64,000 nt of DNA. Origin: Platerodrilus igneus (taxonomy: Eukaryota; Arthropoda; Insecta; Coleoptera; Lycidae). This document shows positions 21,857 through 32,104 of the stretch, in pieces. The stretch is from the NCBI GenBank assembly GCA_036346225.1, contig JARFIW010001457.1, forward strand, positions 62,001 to 126,000, written 5' to 3'. The notes under the pieces were generated by a model. It was not told the origin of the DNA. It searched no databases and was given only the letters and a program-made list of their open reading frames with translations. The position numbers and the translations under genes are program-made. The stretch's first letter is position 1, and each line of letters opens with the position of its first letter.

Positions 21857-24210
21857 ATGTGTCTGGGCGTACACGAGGGAAGCGGATGTTAACAGTCACC
21901 AAGCATCCAATTCTTTATTTGGATGGTATCGAGTACTTGTCTGCGTATGTATCCGGAGTAAAAATACGATTTGCATACGCAGCTTATTAATAAAATTAGT
22001 TTATCGAGGAAGATGACAAAGGTACATCATTCCTAATAGTACAACAATCTACGCATGGGGCGTAAAGATATAAGATAGTTGTTTATATTTGTATATATTA
22101 GTTTTAAGATTCCATAATTTTTAAGTTCTTCTCCCACCTTCCAAATCCTTTCGGCTTCTATCCTGGTTGACAGAGTATACGTGTTATCTCCACGTGGTAT
22201 TCGCGGGACACGGCGGTTTTAGATTTCTCGGGAGATGGTTGGCTAAGGCATATGTCTTGGGTAGCGAAAAAGGTTTTAAAAATGGTGTTAAATAAAGATG
22301 GGCAAAAATCAGTGATTTGGGTCTTTAAAACGCATAACTTTGTATGGGGTGGTCCTATTTAAAATTTATTTACAGATTTGGGGTCCCTAGAAAAATTTAA
22401 TATTAGTTGATACCTAGCAAAATATATTTATCTTAAAAGAGTGACTACCCTGCGTATAATAAATACAATATAACACTTGTCGATAAAAACTTGTAGGAAA
22501 TTTAAAGACGTATTTAATGGGGTCCAGTATTAGAATTTGTTGGTAGTAATGTTAAGTCCTACTGTATTGTAGGCGAGAAAGATACGATTAAAAAGATTAA
22601 AGGGGTCTCACGAATTGCAGTTAAGTAAAACCGAGGGTCTTACAACCTATAACGAGCATATACCTCCAAAAGGGGTAGGCATGCAACTACGCTGCAGTGC
22701 GTGGGAGAATAAGAATTCTCTCCAATAAGAAATTAAAGTTTCCATGTACGTAGCACCAGTCATTGGGTAATGGTAGAAATATTAAACCTATAAAGACGAT
22801 TATTAATTGTAGTTTAGTAAAATAGTAGTTTTCGTGGACTAAATAAAATAGCTTAGACTGGTTAATGTATATGATTACATATTCTCGTACACATCCACAA
22901 ACATCTGTTTACGTCCACAATGGCGATACCGGTAGTTTTTGTTTAACAAATAGTAGGAAAGATACGTCAGGTGTTAGTGTGCGGAAGCCCATAGGATCGT
23001 TGGATTCAAAAAGAACGGTGCGGCGGGATGTATGGTGGCCTCCGTTAGAATAATCGAAAGTGGTTAATCAATTGTATTAGATGTTTAAATAAGCGAAAGT
23101 GTAAAGGTCTATATAAACAAAATTTAATTATCCGACAAAAGTGCGCGATGTGCTACACTTATAAAGAAAGTATGGAATGGCGCTTTTAGCGGCCCTAGCA
23201 GTAAAAAGGGCGACTGACTTTTTAAGCAACTACAAGAATAGCAGTAGCGCAGAGGAGGGTATGCATGTATTATACAGTGCACAGTTGCTACAAAATATGT
23301 TAGTTTACGGGTAGCTCGAACGTGTAATTGATCACGACTTATAGATCTCTCGGAGGTTTAAAAATTCTCGGCCCATTGTCGTTTGAAAAATGTTTGTAAA
23401 TTATCAGAACAGGAGCGAGTCGAAGTATAATGGATGATTGACCGAGCTTTTGCTACCTTTTACGAGGGAATTGGAAGTTGACAGACATCGAGCATCTAAT
23501 TCTCTATTTGGGCGATATCGAGTACTTACCGGTTCTAGAAATCATTACGTGCTACCGACCGCTATGTGGAAGATTTGTTTCTAGGAAATGAGCAACCTAC
23601 GAAAGTACGGAATACTTGATATTAATGCTAATTGGTTTAGTAACCGCGCTCGTGCACTCTTCGAGTGTCTTCGGCAATCTTCGATTGTTTCCAAAGAAAA
23701 TATTCAACCTGCCATTTCCAAAAATATGACGTAGAAGTGGTTTAAAATTAAATTGCTTTATTAGTAAGTATTCTGTAGACAACAAGTTGGTATTTCCTTA
23801 GTAATGGTTTAAAGTGTTTTTATTAAGTTTTTGGTTATAGTAGCACTGCATCTTCTACAGCACGACTTGCACACAATTTGTGTGCGTGTGCTATCACCCT
23901 TTTGGATTTTTAATATGCACGCGATCCGTATAACATGGAAGACGTTTTCCGGTGTTTCTACTAACTGCATTCGCACCATCGACGATGCGAACCGGGTGCA
24001 TGCATTGACGCTAAATGTATTGGACGAGCAGCAAGGATTATGACGTCATTTAGTTCCCCGATGAATCCTCAACTTCATTCGGTGTCTTCGAAACCTTCGG
24101 TTTGCATTCTATAGGGTACATAAAGCAGGTGCGCAAGAGTAAACTCTTTAGTTATAAGTTAGTTCGCTTACAAGTCAAGTGCTATAGTGCGGATTTTGTT
24201 TTGTACTAAA
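21857..24210. other. Right-arm non-coding region
   Basis: Counterpart of 15846-18385. No gene is supported. It carries one copy of the 230-bp block that is duplicated in the left arm. It contains CATTCTATAGGG and GTACATAAAG just upstream of the zinc-finger gene, a possible TATA region. Confidence 0.65.
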
Positions 24211-24991
24211 ATGGTATCTGCAAACGTTTTTAAATGCGAGCTGTGTCACGTCTACTTTACCAGGAGGGATGCTCTCAAACGGCACCAGAACAAATGTTGT
24301 GGTGTAACATCGTCCAAGGTTAAGCTTATACATCCGTCCGCAGCAAAGTACTTAAACTGTGAGACTTGCGGTATCGCTTTTACGAGAATGGGCAACTTAC
24401 AGCGACACAAGGAAAAACAGCACGGTATGTCATTAAGCCGTAAACGTTCAGCTCCGCCAGCTGTTAAAGGGCCTTGTACGAAACAACCACGAATTATGTG
24501 TAAAGTATGCGATTTCGAAATGGAAAAGACTACGTATGCCGCACACTTAAGGAGCAACAAACAAAAATGCATCAGTTACCGCTACTAACGACGATGGTGT
24601 AGAAATGGTTAGTACAGCGTTTAACAACCGTATGGCTAGCTATCGCATAAAGAACGCCAGTGTCGACGATGGAGTGCGCGAGTTTCTTTGGAAGCAGAAA
24701 GAGCGATTTATTCGATTAATAAATGAAAAAAGAATACAACATACAGCAGTAAAAGTCTACTGCGAACTCTACGGCGTTTACACCAAAATGGGGGAAGAGA
24801 AGTCCGATGTGAAATCCTTTAATACAAGAAATGTGGTTATAACGTCTTCTAGTAATCTGGAAAATATGTACGAGGTCTTAAGCGAAACCATAAGAACAAA
24901 ATCAGAGGAATTTGAAACATGCGGGTCCGGTTGGTCTTTGGAAAAGGTGCTCTATTTAGAAATAAATATTAATAAGTATGAGCCGATATGA
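24211..24991 (+). pseudogene. C2H2 zinc-finger gene in the right arm, frameshifted
   Basis: Near-identical to the left-arm gene: same start context, same three fingers, same GSGWSLEKVLYLEININKY ending. It lost two bases after AAHLRSN (around 24560), which gives an early stop (24586-24588); the rest continues in another frame to 24991. The intact copy is therefore the left one. Confidence 0.88.
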
Positions 24992-25129
24992 GAAGTTCTA
25001 GGTTCAAAATAAAAAATTGTGAATATGTATTTAGAAATGTGGTTTACAAAATTTAAACTGTATTGGTAAAAATTGTCTGTAATAAAAAGTTTTAAGAATA
25101 GTTTTTAGATTTTCTTTTAGGTATGAGCC

Positions 25130-25928
25130 GCAGGAAATTTATAATTTAGAGGGTGTGTGTAAAATGGTAAGAGGTGGTCCTGTTTTAAATCTGTTTACAG
25201 ATTCGGATTCTACATAAAATTCTAGACTAACAAGATGTATTGCATGTATAAAAAATTTATAAGAACGATCAAAAGTCGCTACAGGTAAGAAATCTTAAAA
25301 TCAGGGTAGGTCCCTGGGGGATGGCGCTATCTAAAAAATTTAAAGAGATTCGGGTAGCTGAGAAAATTCTAATCTTAATTCATACCAAACAAGGTAGGTT
25401 TATCTCGTGGATGGAAATGTGGAGAAAGATTTATCTCGCAGAGGGTATATGTGTAACTTTGCAGGGCGTGGTCCGATTTCAAATCTGTTTGCAGATTTGG
25501 ATTCTACATAAAATTCTAAGCTAATTTAATGTATCGCATGACTAAAAAAATTTATAAGAACGCTCAAAAGTCACTACAGGTAAGAAATCTTAAAATGGGG
25601 GTAGCTCTCTTGGGGGTGATGCAATCTGAAAAATTCCTAAAGATTCGGGTAGCTGAGAAAATTCTAATATTAATTGATACCAAACAAGATAGGTTTATCT
25701 CGAAAGATGCATTGGCTAGACGAAGAAAAGTATTTGGTCCAGAATGTTAGCGCTAAAAAAAAAAAAAAATCTTAAAAATAGGTTTATCTCGTGTGTGGAA
25801 ATGTGGATGCTCATTTATCTCGAAAGATGAAAAATGGTTAGTCGAAGAAAACTATTTGGTCCAGATGTGTGGGGAAATGTGGGATTCTGGGGGAAATGTG
25901 GCGCCAGTATTGCCAATTATACCCTACT
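25130..25928. repeat. Subterminal tandem repeats of the right arm
   Basis: Mirror of 14048-14880. The unit of about 293 bp with GGTAGCTGAGAAAATTCTAAT recurs near 25354 and 25650. The 30-bp terminal unit (GGATTCTGGGGGAAATGTGG) is single here. Spurious short frames arise from it. Confidence 0.75.
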
Positions 25929-25934
25929 ACCGAC
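25929..25934 (+). repeat. Right 6-bp target site duplication (ACCGAC)
   Basis: Identical to 14042-14047. It follows the terminus CCCTACT directly and re-enters Jockey-B ORF2 in frame as PTLKNNGVEY. Confidence 0.93.
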
Positions 25935-27535
25935 ACTAAAAAATAATGGTGTAGAATACGTTACTGACAAAGAAAAATCTGAGATATTAGCAGAGCAGTT
26001 CTCAAAAGCACATGCTTTGGAACCAGACGAAAAATGTCACGAAGAAATTATAAAACAGGTTAACAAATTTTTAGAACAAACAAGAAATTACAGCATTCCA
26101 ACAAATAAGCTACAAGAAATTATTACAAGCCCGCAAGAAATCAGGTCTATTATAAAAACCCTACCAAATAAAAAAGCTCCAGGCGAAGACACTATACAAA
26201 ATATAATCTTAAAACTCTTTTCGAAGAAAGCGACTCTGCAATTTATGTATATAGTGAATGGTATTATCAAAATACAACATTTTCCACAAAACTGGAAGAC
26301 TGCACTGGTTGTTCCTATTCTAAAGCCAGGTAAAGATCATACAGATATCACAGGATACCGTCCTATTAGCCTGCTGTCAACCATGGGAAAACTGGCCAAA
26401 AAAATTATTCTAAAACGGATTAATAAACTGGAAACTACCACTAAAACTACCCAGCACTCCCAATTTGGTTTCAAGAGTAAACACAGCACAGTTCAACAAG
26501 TGGTACGTATTGTAAACAATGTTATTGTAAATTTCAACAAATGCAAAGTCGCCACAATGGTACTCCTCGATATCCAAAAAGCCTTTGATAGAGTATGGAT
26601 CACTGGACTTATTTATAAACTGATAAAATTGAAGTTACCCGTATACCTAATTAAATTAATACACTCTTACATCTCGGACCGGAATTTCAGAGTCAAAATC
26701 AATCAAGATAGATCATCAGCTAAAACCATTAACTCAGGAGTACCACAAGGATCTATTATAGGTCCTAAGATTTTTACAATATACCTACATGATTTGCCCG
26801 AATTTCCCAAAACTACTACCTCATTATTCGCCGATGATACAGTCATATACGCCCATTCCGATTCTGCTATAATCAGCAGTCAGCAAACACAGTTTCACCT
26901 GGACATCCTGCAAAATTTCTACAAAACTTGAAAAATATCTCTAAACCCAGAAAAGACGGAAGCCATCATCTTTACTAAGAAATATACAAACTCTAAAATC
27001 TTCAAAAAAAATCAAAGTGAACAATACAAATATAAAAGAGTCAGAAACGGTGAAATACTTAGGAGTGTATTTAGATAGAAGGTTAAACTTTAAACACCAC
27101 ATTAAGAGGAGCATCATGAAGGGATACGCCAGTGTAAAATCATTATACCCCTTGTTGGCGAAAAATAGTAAGTTGACACTAAAAAATAAAAAACTTATAT
27201 ACACGACAATCGTACGACCAGCAATCACATACGCCGCTCCTGTTTGGTGTAAAATTAGCCACACAGCACTGCTACCACTGCAGCGTTTCCAGAATAAATG
27301 TCTTTGTCTAGTAACAGGCGGAGATAGATATACTCGCATAGCAGAACTGCACGAACAAACCGAGGTGGAATACATTCGAACGTACATTGACCGTATTTCA
27401 CAACAATTTTACTCAACGCAGCTCAACTGCAATCCCTTACTGAAAAATATCACTAGGTTTCGACAATATAACACAGACTTCAAGATAAAACACAAACTTA
27501 TTTATCAAGATCTCCCGATATTTAGAGAACGATGA
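25929..27535 (+). pseudogene. Jockey-B ORF2, 3' part (reverse transcriptase and C-terminal region)
   Basis: Continues the frame left at 14047. RT motifs: PNKKAPGEDTIQN, KPGKDHTDITGYRPISLL, FGFKSKHSTVQQVVRIV, LDIQKAFDRVW, GVPQGSIIGPKIF and SLFADDTVIYA. An in-frame TGA at 26929-26931 stands where related copies have Trp (K-T-*-K-I-S). A one-base shift in an A-run near 27007 precedes KYLGVYLDRRLNFKHH and TYAAPVWCK. The stop at 27533-27535 follows LIYQDLPIF. By family this copies RNA at the nicked target; dead here. Confidence 0.9.
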
Positions 27536-27845
27536 AATGGACTTACTAAAAAGCCAAAAGGCTATAATTTAAAAGCAGGTTTTTTACTCTACTTTTCCTG
27601 CTAAAAAAGAAACCCCCATATGAAAACATACCGCAATTACCAGAAGCAAATAAACTATTGCAAAGAAGCTATTGTACCATCAACAGATGATGAACCGATA
27701 AAAGAATGGTGAGTCCAGAAGGACAGGAACATTTTATGCCCCTAAATAACACAAATATATTAATCCTCTGTTATACTTGACACGTAGATGTATATTGTTA
27801 TGTACAAATGTTAAATAGATTGTTTTGAATTGTTGTTTTGAATTT
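27536..27845 (+). other. Jockey-B 3' UTR and tail
   Basis: 310 bp of non-coding sequence. It ends in two imperfect GTTTTGAATT repeats directly against 5S sequence. This tail differs from the GTT repeats of A1 and A2. Confidence 0.8.
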
Positions 27846-27934
27846 GGTTCTCGTCCGATCACCGAAGTTAAGCAACGTTGGGCGCGGTCAGTACTTGGAT
27901 GGGTGACCGCTTGGGAACACCGCGTGTCGTTGTC
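27846..27934 (+). rRNA. 5S rRNA gene 1, piece 3 (nt 31-119, of which 31-41 duplicated)
   Basis: GGTTCTCGTCC (27846-27856) is the right copy of the Jockey-B duplication. The remaining 78 nt carry the internal Pol III control region: box A AGTTAAGCAACG, the intermediate element TTGGGCGCGG and box C GTACTTGGATGGGTGACCGC. The 3' end GTCGTTGTC pairs perfectly with GACAACGAC of piece 1. 30+11+78 gives 119 nt, the normal 5S length. Confidence 0.95.
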
Positions 27935-27940
27935 TTTTTT
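27935..27940 (+). terminator. RNA polymerase III terminator of 5S gene 1
   Basis: T6 run directly after the last 5S nucleotide, followed by more T-rich DNA. Confidence 0.85.
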
Positions 27941-28486
27941 ATCTTTTTACGCTGGATTATCGTGATTTACCCTGAATTTGTAATTTTTATTAAAACCACA
28001 CAACCCCTACTTTATTTGAAACTGATACAGCCCTTTTTTTCGGGTATCAAGAGCTCAGAGAGGTTGCAGGACAAATTCGCGACTTGTTACACAGCATCCG
28101 GCAACCGTTCACGGTATGTGACCATTCAAGTATCCGATTCGCATATTTTTTTAGCAACGTATCTATACATATAGCAGTTGCAGGGCGCTGTAGCACATTT
28201 CGACATGGAAGTACATAATCTTTTAACAATCCGGTACACGAGTTCAATGCAAGTTTCGGTGCTGCGTATGATTTTCGTAAAGGATGGTACATCATCTCAT
28301 GCGGCCGAAATTTAATTTGCAGAAGTGGGTGCTCGCTACGATATAAGGATCATCTCGCCTTTCGGTCCACTTCTCGGCCGTCGTATATTAAATTTTCGAG
28401 TAATTTTAAGAAAACTCAGAGTTCTAATATTTGCTAGTTGCATTCGCATAAGCACTTTACATACCCGGAACGCGACTTTTAATATA
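27941..28486 (+). other. 5S rDNA spacer
   Basis: About 546 bp between 5S genes 1 and 2, so the repeat unit would be about 670 bp. The stretch from 28010 to 28213 recurs at 37941-38257; the last 66 bp match the flank before gene 1 (6506-6572). No coding potential. The AT-rich box before gene 2 is the same as before gene 1. Confidence 0.8.
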
Positions 28487-28516
28487 GACAACGACCATAC
28501 CACGTTGAAAAGCACC
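28487..28516 (+). rRNA. 5S rRNA gene 2, 5' fragment (nt 1-30)
   Basis: Same 30 nt as 6573-6602, cut at the same base by Jockey-A2. The remaining 89 nt are not found on the other side of A2, so this copy is a fragment. Confidence 0.92.
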
Positions 28517-31315
28517 AACAACAACAACAACAACAAAGACTTCTATTTAACATATTTACAATTAGCATTTATGTACATAAGGTAACTTAAAAACTAAAAG
28601 AATTTAATTTTCTCTATGTACAGTATTATATGTTTGCAGTTTTGCTGTGGTCCCTGCTGTACGTCGCTTACCCACAGGTGTGAATTTATCATCTGGCGAA
28701 CTCTGCAGAGGTTATAGCCATGGTGAGGTCCCGAAAAACAGTAATGGAATCCTGCAGGCATGGCTTTGGTTACTGCAGATTGCACTGTGAGGATGCCTAG
28801 TGCGGTTCGATCCTTTCCAGGTGGGTGCATGGGTAAGTTCTATGAGTTGGTTGAGGAAAATTTTTTAGAAAAAACCTCTACTGTTGCGGTGACGGGTGAT
28901 AACTGTTCAAAATTCACTATCGAAGATTGCTAAACCTTGATAGGGATATTTGTGTCTGTATGATTTAGGGATATTATTTTTTCTGATTTGCGTTAAATGT
29001 TTAATTAATTTATTTTCGTTATTATTTCTGGTTTGCTCGTAGAATTTTTGAGATGTTTTAGTTATGTACTCGTGTATTTTTAGCAACTCTGTGTCATCGT
29101 GCATGTCTACAATTTTTTCATAACGTCCTCTGTGCAGTATTAAACGCAGGCATTTGTTTTGGAAGGTTTGAATTTTTTGTATGTGTGTTTTTGCGGCTCC
29201 CACCCAGGTGGGAGCGGCGTATGTGAGTGTTGGTCGAATGATTGCAGTGTAGATGAGTTTTTTGTTGGTTGTATTGAGTGTGCTTTTGAGTGATACTAGC
29301 GAATAAACTTGTATGAGTAATAAGAGTGCTTTTTTGAGTGTTTTTTCTATGTGTGTTTTGAATGTTAGTCTGGTGTCTAAGTGTACCCCCAAGTAATTTA
29401 TGCTGTCTTTCGGTGTTAGCTGTGTGCCTAGGATGTTTGCGTTTCTGTTTAGTTTGTTGTTTGTATATCTACGGTGAAAAAGTATTGTTTCTGTTTTGTC
29501 AGTGTTTGCTTTTATTTTCCATTTATTGAAGTATTTATTTAAAGTTTTAACATGTGTTTCTACGTGAGTGAGAGCTGTTGAAGGGTCTTTCTCTGTCGCG
29601 TATAAAGCTGTATCGTCTGCATATAGAGCAAGTCTAGTGTTGGTTGTCTGTGGTATGTCATTTATGTAGATTAGATAGAGCGTAGGGCCAAATACCGACC
29701 CTTGTGGTACCCCAGCTTTGATTTTTATTTTATCAGATGTTGAATCCCCTATTTTAACCGCAAAAGTTCTGTCTGTTATGTAGCTATTTATTAATTTAAT
29801 TAGATATGTCGGAAATTTGTATGTGATGAGTTTGTGTATTAATCCCATGAACCAAACCTTGTCAAAAGCTTTCTCAAAGTCTAGTAGTGTCATGTATGTT
29901 ATTTTATGTTCATTGTATCCAGTGATTATGTCTTTAACAATTCTAGCGACTTGTCCAGTAGTGCTGTGACTTTTCCTAAAACCAAATTGAGTACATGTGA
30001 TAATTTTGTTTTTACGTAAGTGCTTTTGTATTCTGTCATTGATAACTTTTTCAGTTATTTTGCTTAATGAATCTAAGAGACTAACAGGTCTGTATCCTTG
30101 GGGGGTTGTAAGGTCCTTACCTGGTTTAGGTACTGGTGTAGTGAAGGCGTTTTTCCAAGATTTGGGGAAGTATGCATGTGTAAGAATGGCGTTGATTATG
30201 TAGTGTAATTGTACTATTGTTTTACGTGTGAAGTTTTTAATTAAAATGTTATCCAGCTTGTCCCTGCCAGGAGCTTTATTTGTCTTTAGTTTTTTAATGA
30301 GTTTTTTAATTTCAGCGGGTGTAGTCTTTTTAACTTGCGTCCTAATTTGTTCAGTAGTCATTGCGTTTAATCTGGTTCTGGTTTCGTGTTCTATTAAATT
30401 TTGGTTGTTATTGTTAGGCGTTGTGTCGTGATTTGTTTTGAAATTGTTGGCCAGCATTTTTGCTTTGTCAATGTTGTCTTGTGCAGTTTCGTTGTTGTGT
30501 TTTAATGTTGGTATTGTCAGTTTTTTATTTTTAAGGTATTTGGTCATTTTCCAAATAGAATTGTCGTGCGTGTTTAGTTGTGAGAGTTTATTAGTCCATT
30601 GCTTATTTTTGTGTGTCCAAATGTCCTTCCTAACTTTTTTAATTAGTATGTCCAGGTTTAATTTGTCTTGTGCGTCTTTAGTAACTTGCCAACGTCTACG
30701 TGCTCGGTTTTTGTCCTTAATTGTTTGTAAGATTTCAGCTGGCAGGGGGGTAGCACCTTCTTTAATTAGAACATTTTTTATCGCACCAGCCTTTGCCATT
30801 TCAACCGCTTTGATCAGTTTATTTAATTCGTTGTTTATTTGGATGTTGTCATTAATGTCTCTGTTTATGGTAATTTGTTGGTCTAATAGACGTCTGTATT
30901 CTTTCCAGTTTGCATTTATGTAGTCCGGTATTGTCTTGTTTAATGTAGTTTTAATTGAGTTTGTTAGTGTAAAAAGGACTGGGTTATGGTCTGACGAGAG
31001 TTCAGCTGGAGCATAAACGTTGCTTACGTTATTTACATTTTTAATTATTAAAATATCAATGGTTGTCGGTGTCGAATTATTAGTGGGGAAATGCGTTTTT
31101 TCTTTAGGATGTATTACTTTAACGTTAGTCGTTTCTGTTAGTTTAAAAAGCGTTATACCATTGTGGTTATTTTGGTGATTATTCCATGTTTTATGCCTTG
31201 CATTTAAATCACCGGCAATGATGGTTTTATTACCTACTCGTAAAAGTGCTTTTAAATCTTGTTCTGTGAAGGAATTTGAGGGGCTATTGTATACAGCAAC
31301 TCTTACATTCACCCG
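28517..31315 (-). mobile_element. Jockey-clade element A2 in 5S rDNA, 5' part missing
   Basis: Minus-strand relative of A1, but clearly diverged. The 3' end has a longer run of GTT repeats (AACAAC... on the plus strand) next to 5S nt 30. The sense 5' side is cut inside the endonuclease domain at about 31315, where a gypsy LTR begins. No target duplication is visible because that side is lost. Confidence 0.9.
28907..31314 (-). CDS. Jockey-A2 ORF2, 5'-incomplete but otherwise open
   Basis: About 800 codons without a lesion. The frame enters within the endonuclease domain (VRVAVYNSPSN), so the first motifs and the start codon are gone. Present: GDLNARHKTWNNH, TPTTIDILI, SSDHNPVLF; RT motifs KTNKAPGRDKLDN, KPGKDLTTPQGYRP, FGFRKSHSTTGQVARI, LDFEKAFDKVW, GVPQGSVFGPTLY and LYADDTALYA; and the C-terminal region with YLGVHLDTRLTF and TYAAPTWVGAAKTHIQ. 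Except for the missing start, it looks like a recently active copy of a lineage distinct from A1. Confidence 0.9.
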
Positions 31316-32104
31316 TGGTTATATTTTAAAAAGTTCTATAAATACAACACCGGAAGCGAGGTTTACTAGCCACCATCGGTGGTTGGCAGCGTGAAACTTA
31401 TACAGATTTGGGCGCGGTCATCCACCAATGATGTCCTCAATATTGCGCAATACTTCGAAAATTTACATATTAATTTTAGAACAAGGATAAAACGAACAAT
31501 ATAAACTATGAAGTACTCACATAATAGGTCCAGATTTCCGCGAAGTTGCGCTAGGGTAGGCCTCTAACCAAGTCCAATCAGGGCTCCTCCCGGAGGGATT
31601 AGAGATGATACTCCGACGCTCTCAAAGCGTTCGGGGATCAGCTCCGGCCAGCTAAGGTAGTCATGAGGTCTTCATCCTCAGTCGTGGAGATCGGTGCGCC
31701 TAGGTGGCGGCAGATTTCTTACCTATGCAGGGATGGGGCAGGAAAATAAGGTATGAGGGTAGACAAAAAAGATAATTAGGTAGGATATCTACATAGGTAA
31801 ACCTAACGATACGTTACCAGAAAAGCGACCACTCTGCTCAAAGGTATTGGCGAAAAAGCCACGTTATAGAGAGAGAGAACCGGAAAACTTCCCCCTCCTT
31901 TGTCTTTTTTACATCCGCGCGAACTAATTCGTCTACCCTCTAGCATTGCACGATTTGCGCAAACTCACTATTATGACGTATCGGAAGCACACGCCTAGTC
32001 TATTTAAAATTCCCGCGCACTGCGTCTTTTGAAATTATGGCGCGAAACTTCCATACATCACAACTAAACTAGAAACAATGTTTAAGTGCAAATTGCACGT
32101 AACA
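31316..32104 (-). repeat. gypsy LTR (second copy), flush with the cut end of Jockey-A2
   Basis: Homologous to 5746-6505 throughout: starts TGTTACGTGC in sense at 32104 and ends ATATAACCA at 31316. It begins within 2-3 bases of the last recognisable A2 codon, so a gypsy insertion into A2 is likely. The side at 32105 lacks an evident polypurine tract, so its status as the 3' LTR of gypsy-2 is unproven. Confidence 0.72.

Larger units (their letters stand above)
14048..25928. mobile_element. 11.9-kb DNA element with giant terminal inverted repeats (Polinton-like integration marks)
   Basis: Complete insertion of 11,881 bp. Both ends read AGTAGGGTATAATTGG inward, flanked by a perfect 6-bp duplication. 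The arms are inverted copies of about 4.6 kb (left) and 4.4 kb (right), each with a C2H2 zinc-finger gene transcribed towards the terminus. The centre of about 2.9 kb is unique and encodes at least two unrecognised proteins. Ends starting AG and a 6-bp duplication are known for Maverick/Polinton elements, but no DNA polymerase, integrase, ATPase or capsid gene is visible. It is therefore either a non-autonomous Polinton-like derivative or another element group. Confidence 0.9.
21556..25928 (-). repeat. Right giant inverted arm
   Basis: Inverted copy of 14048-18682. It contains the GC minisatellite at 21763-21856, non-coding DNA, the zinc-finger pseudogene and the subterminal repeats, ending ...CCAATTATACCCTACT at 25928. 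Identity with the left arm looks high, but there are indels and a frameshift in the gene. Confidence 0.93.
11146..27845 (+). mobile_element. Jockey-clade non-LTR retrotransposon B in 5S rDNA, interrupted at 14048-25928
   Basis: Plus-strand element bounded by perfect 11-bp copies of GGTTCTCGTCC. Without the nested 11.9-kb element it is about 4.8 kb: 5' UTR (11146-11389), ORF1, ORF2, 3' UTR (27536-27845) and a tail of imperfect GTTTTGAATT-like repeats. It lies in the same direction as the 5S gene, opposite to A1. Both ORFs carry frameshifts or stops, so it is an older, dead copy. Its proteins are related to A1 and A2 but clearly divergent. Confidence 0.9.

Noticed and set aside
14048..25928. 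Calling the giant-armed element a classical Foldback/Galileo transposon
   Set aside because: Long arms fit, but the 6-bp duplication, AG termini and gene content do not match what is known for those P- or MULE-related groups.
31316..32104. A 5'-truncation of Jockey-A2 by normal target-primed insertion
   Set aside because: A truncated insertion should be followed by a 5S duplication and the rest of the 5S gene; instead a gypsy LTR end lies there, so interruption by gypsy is the better reading.
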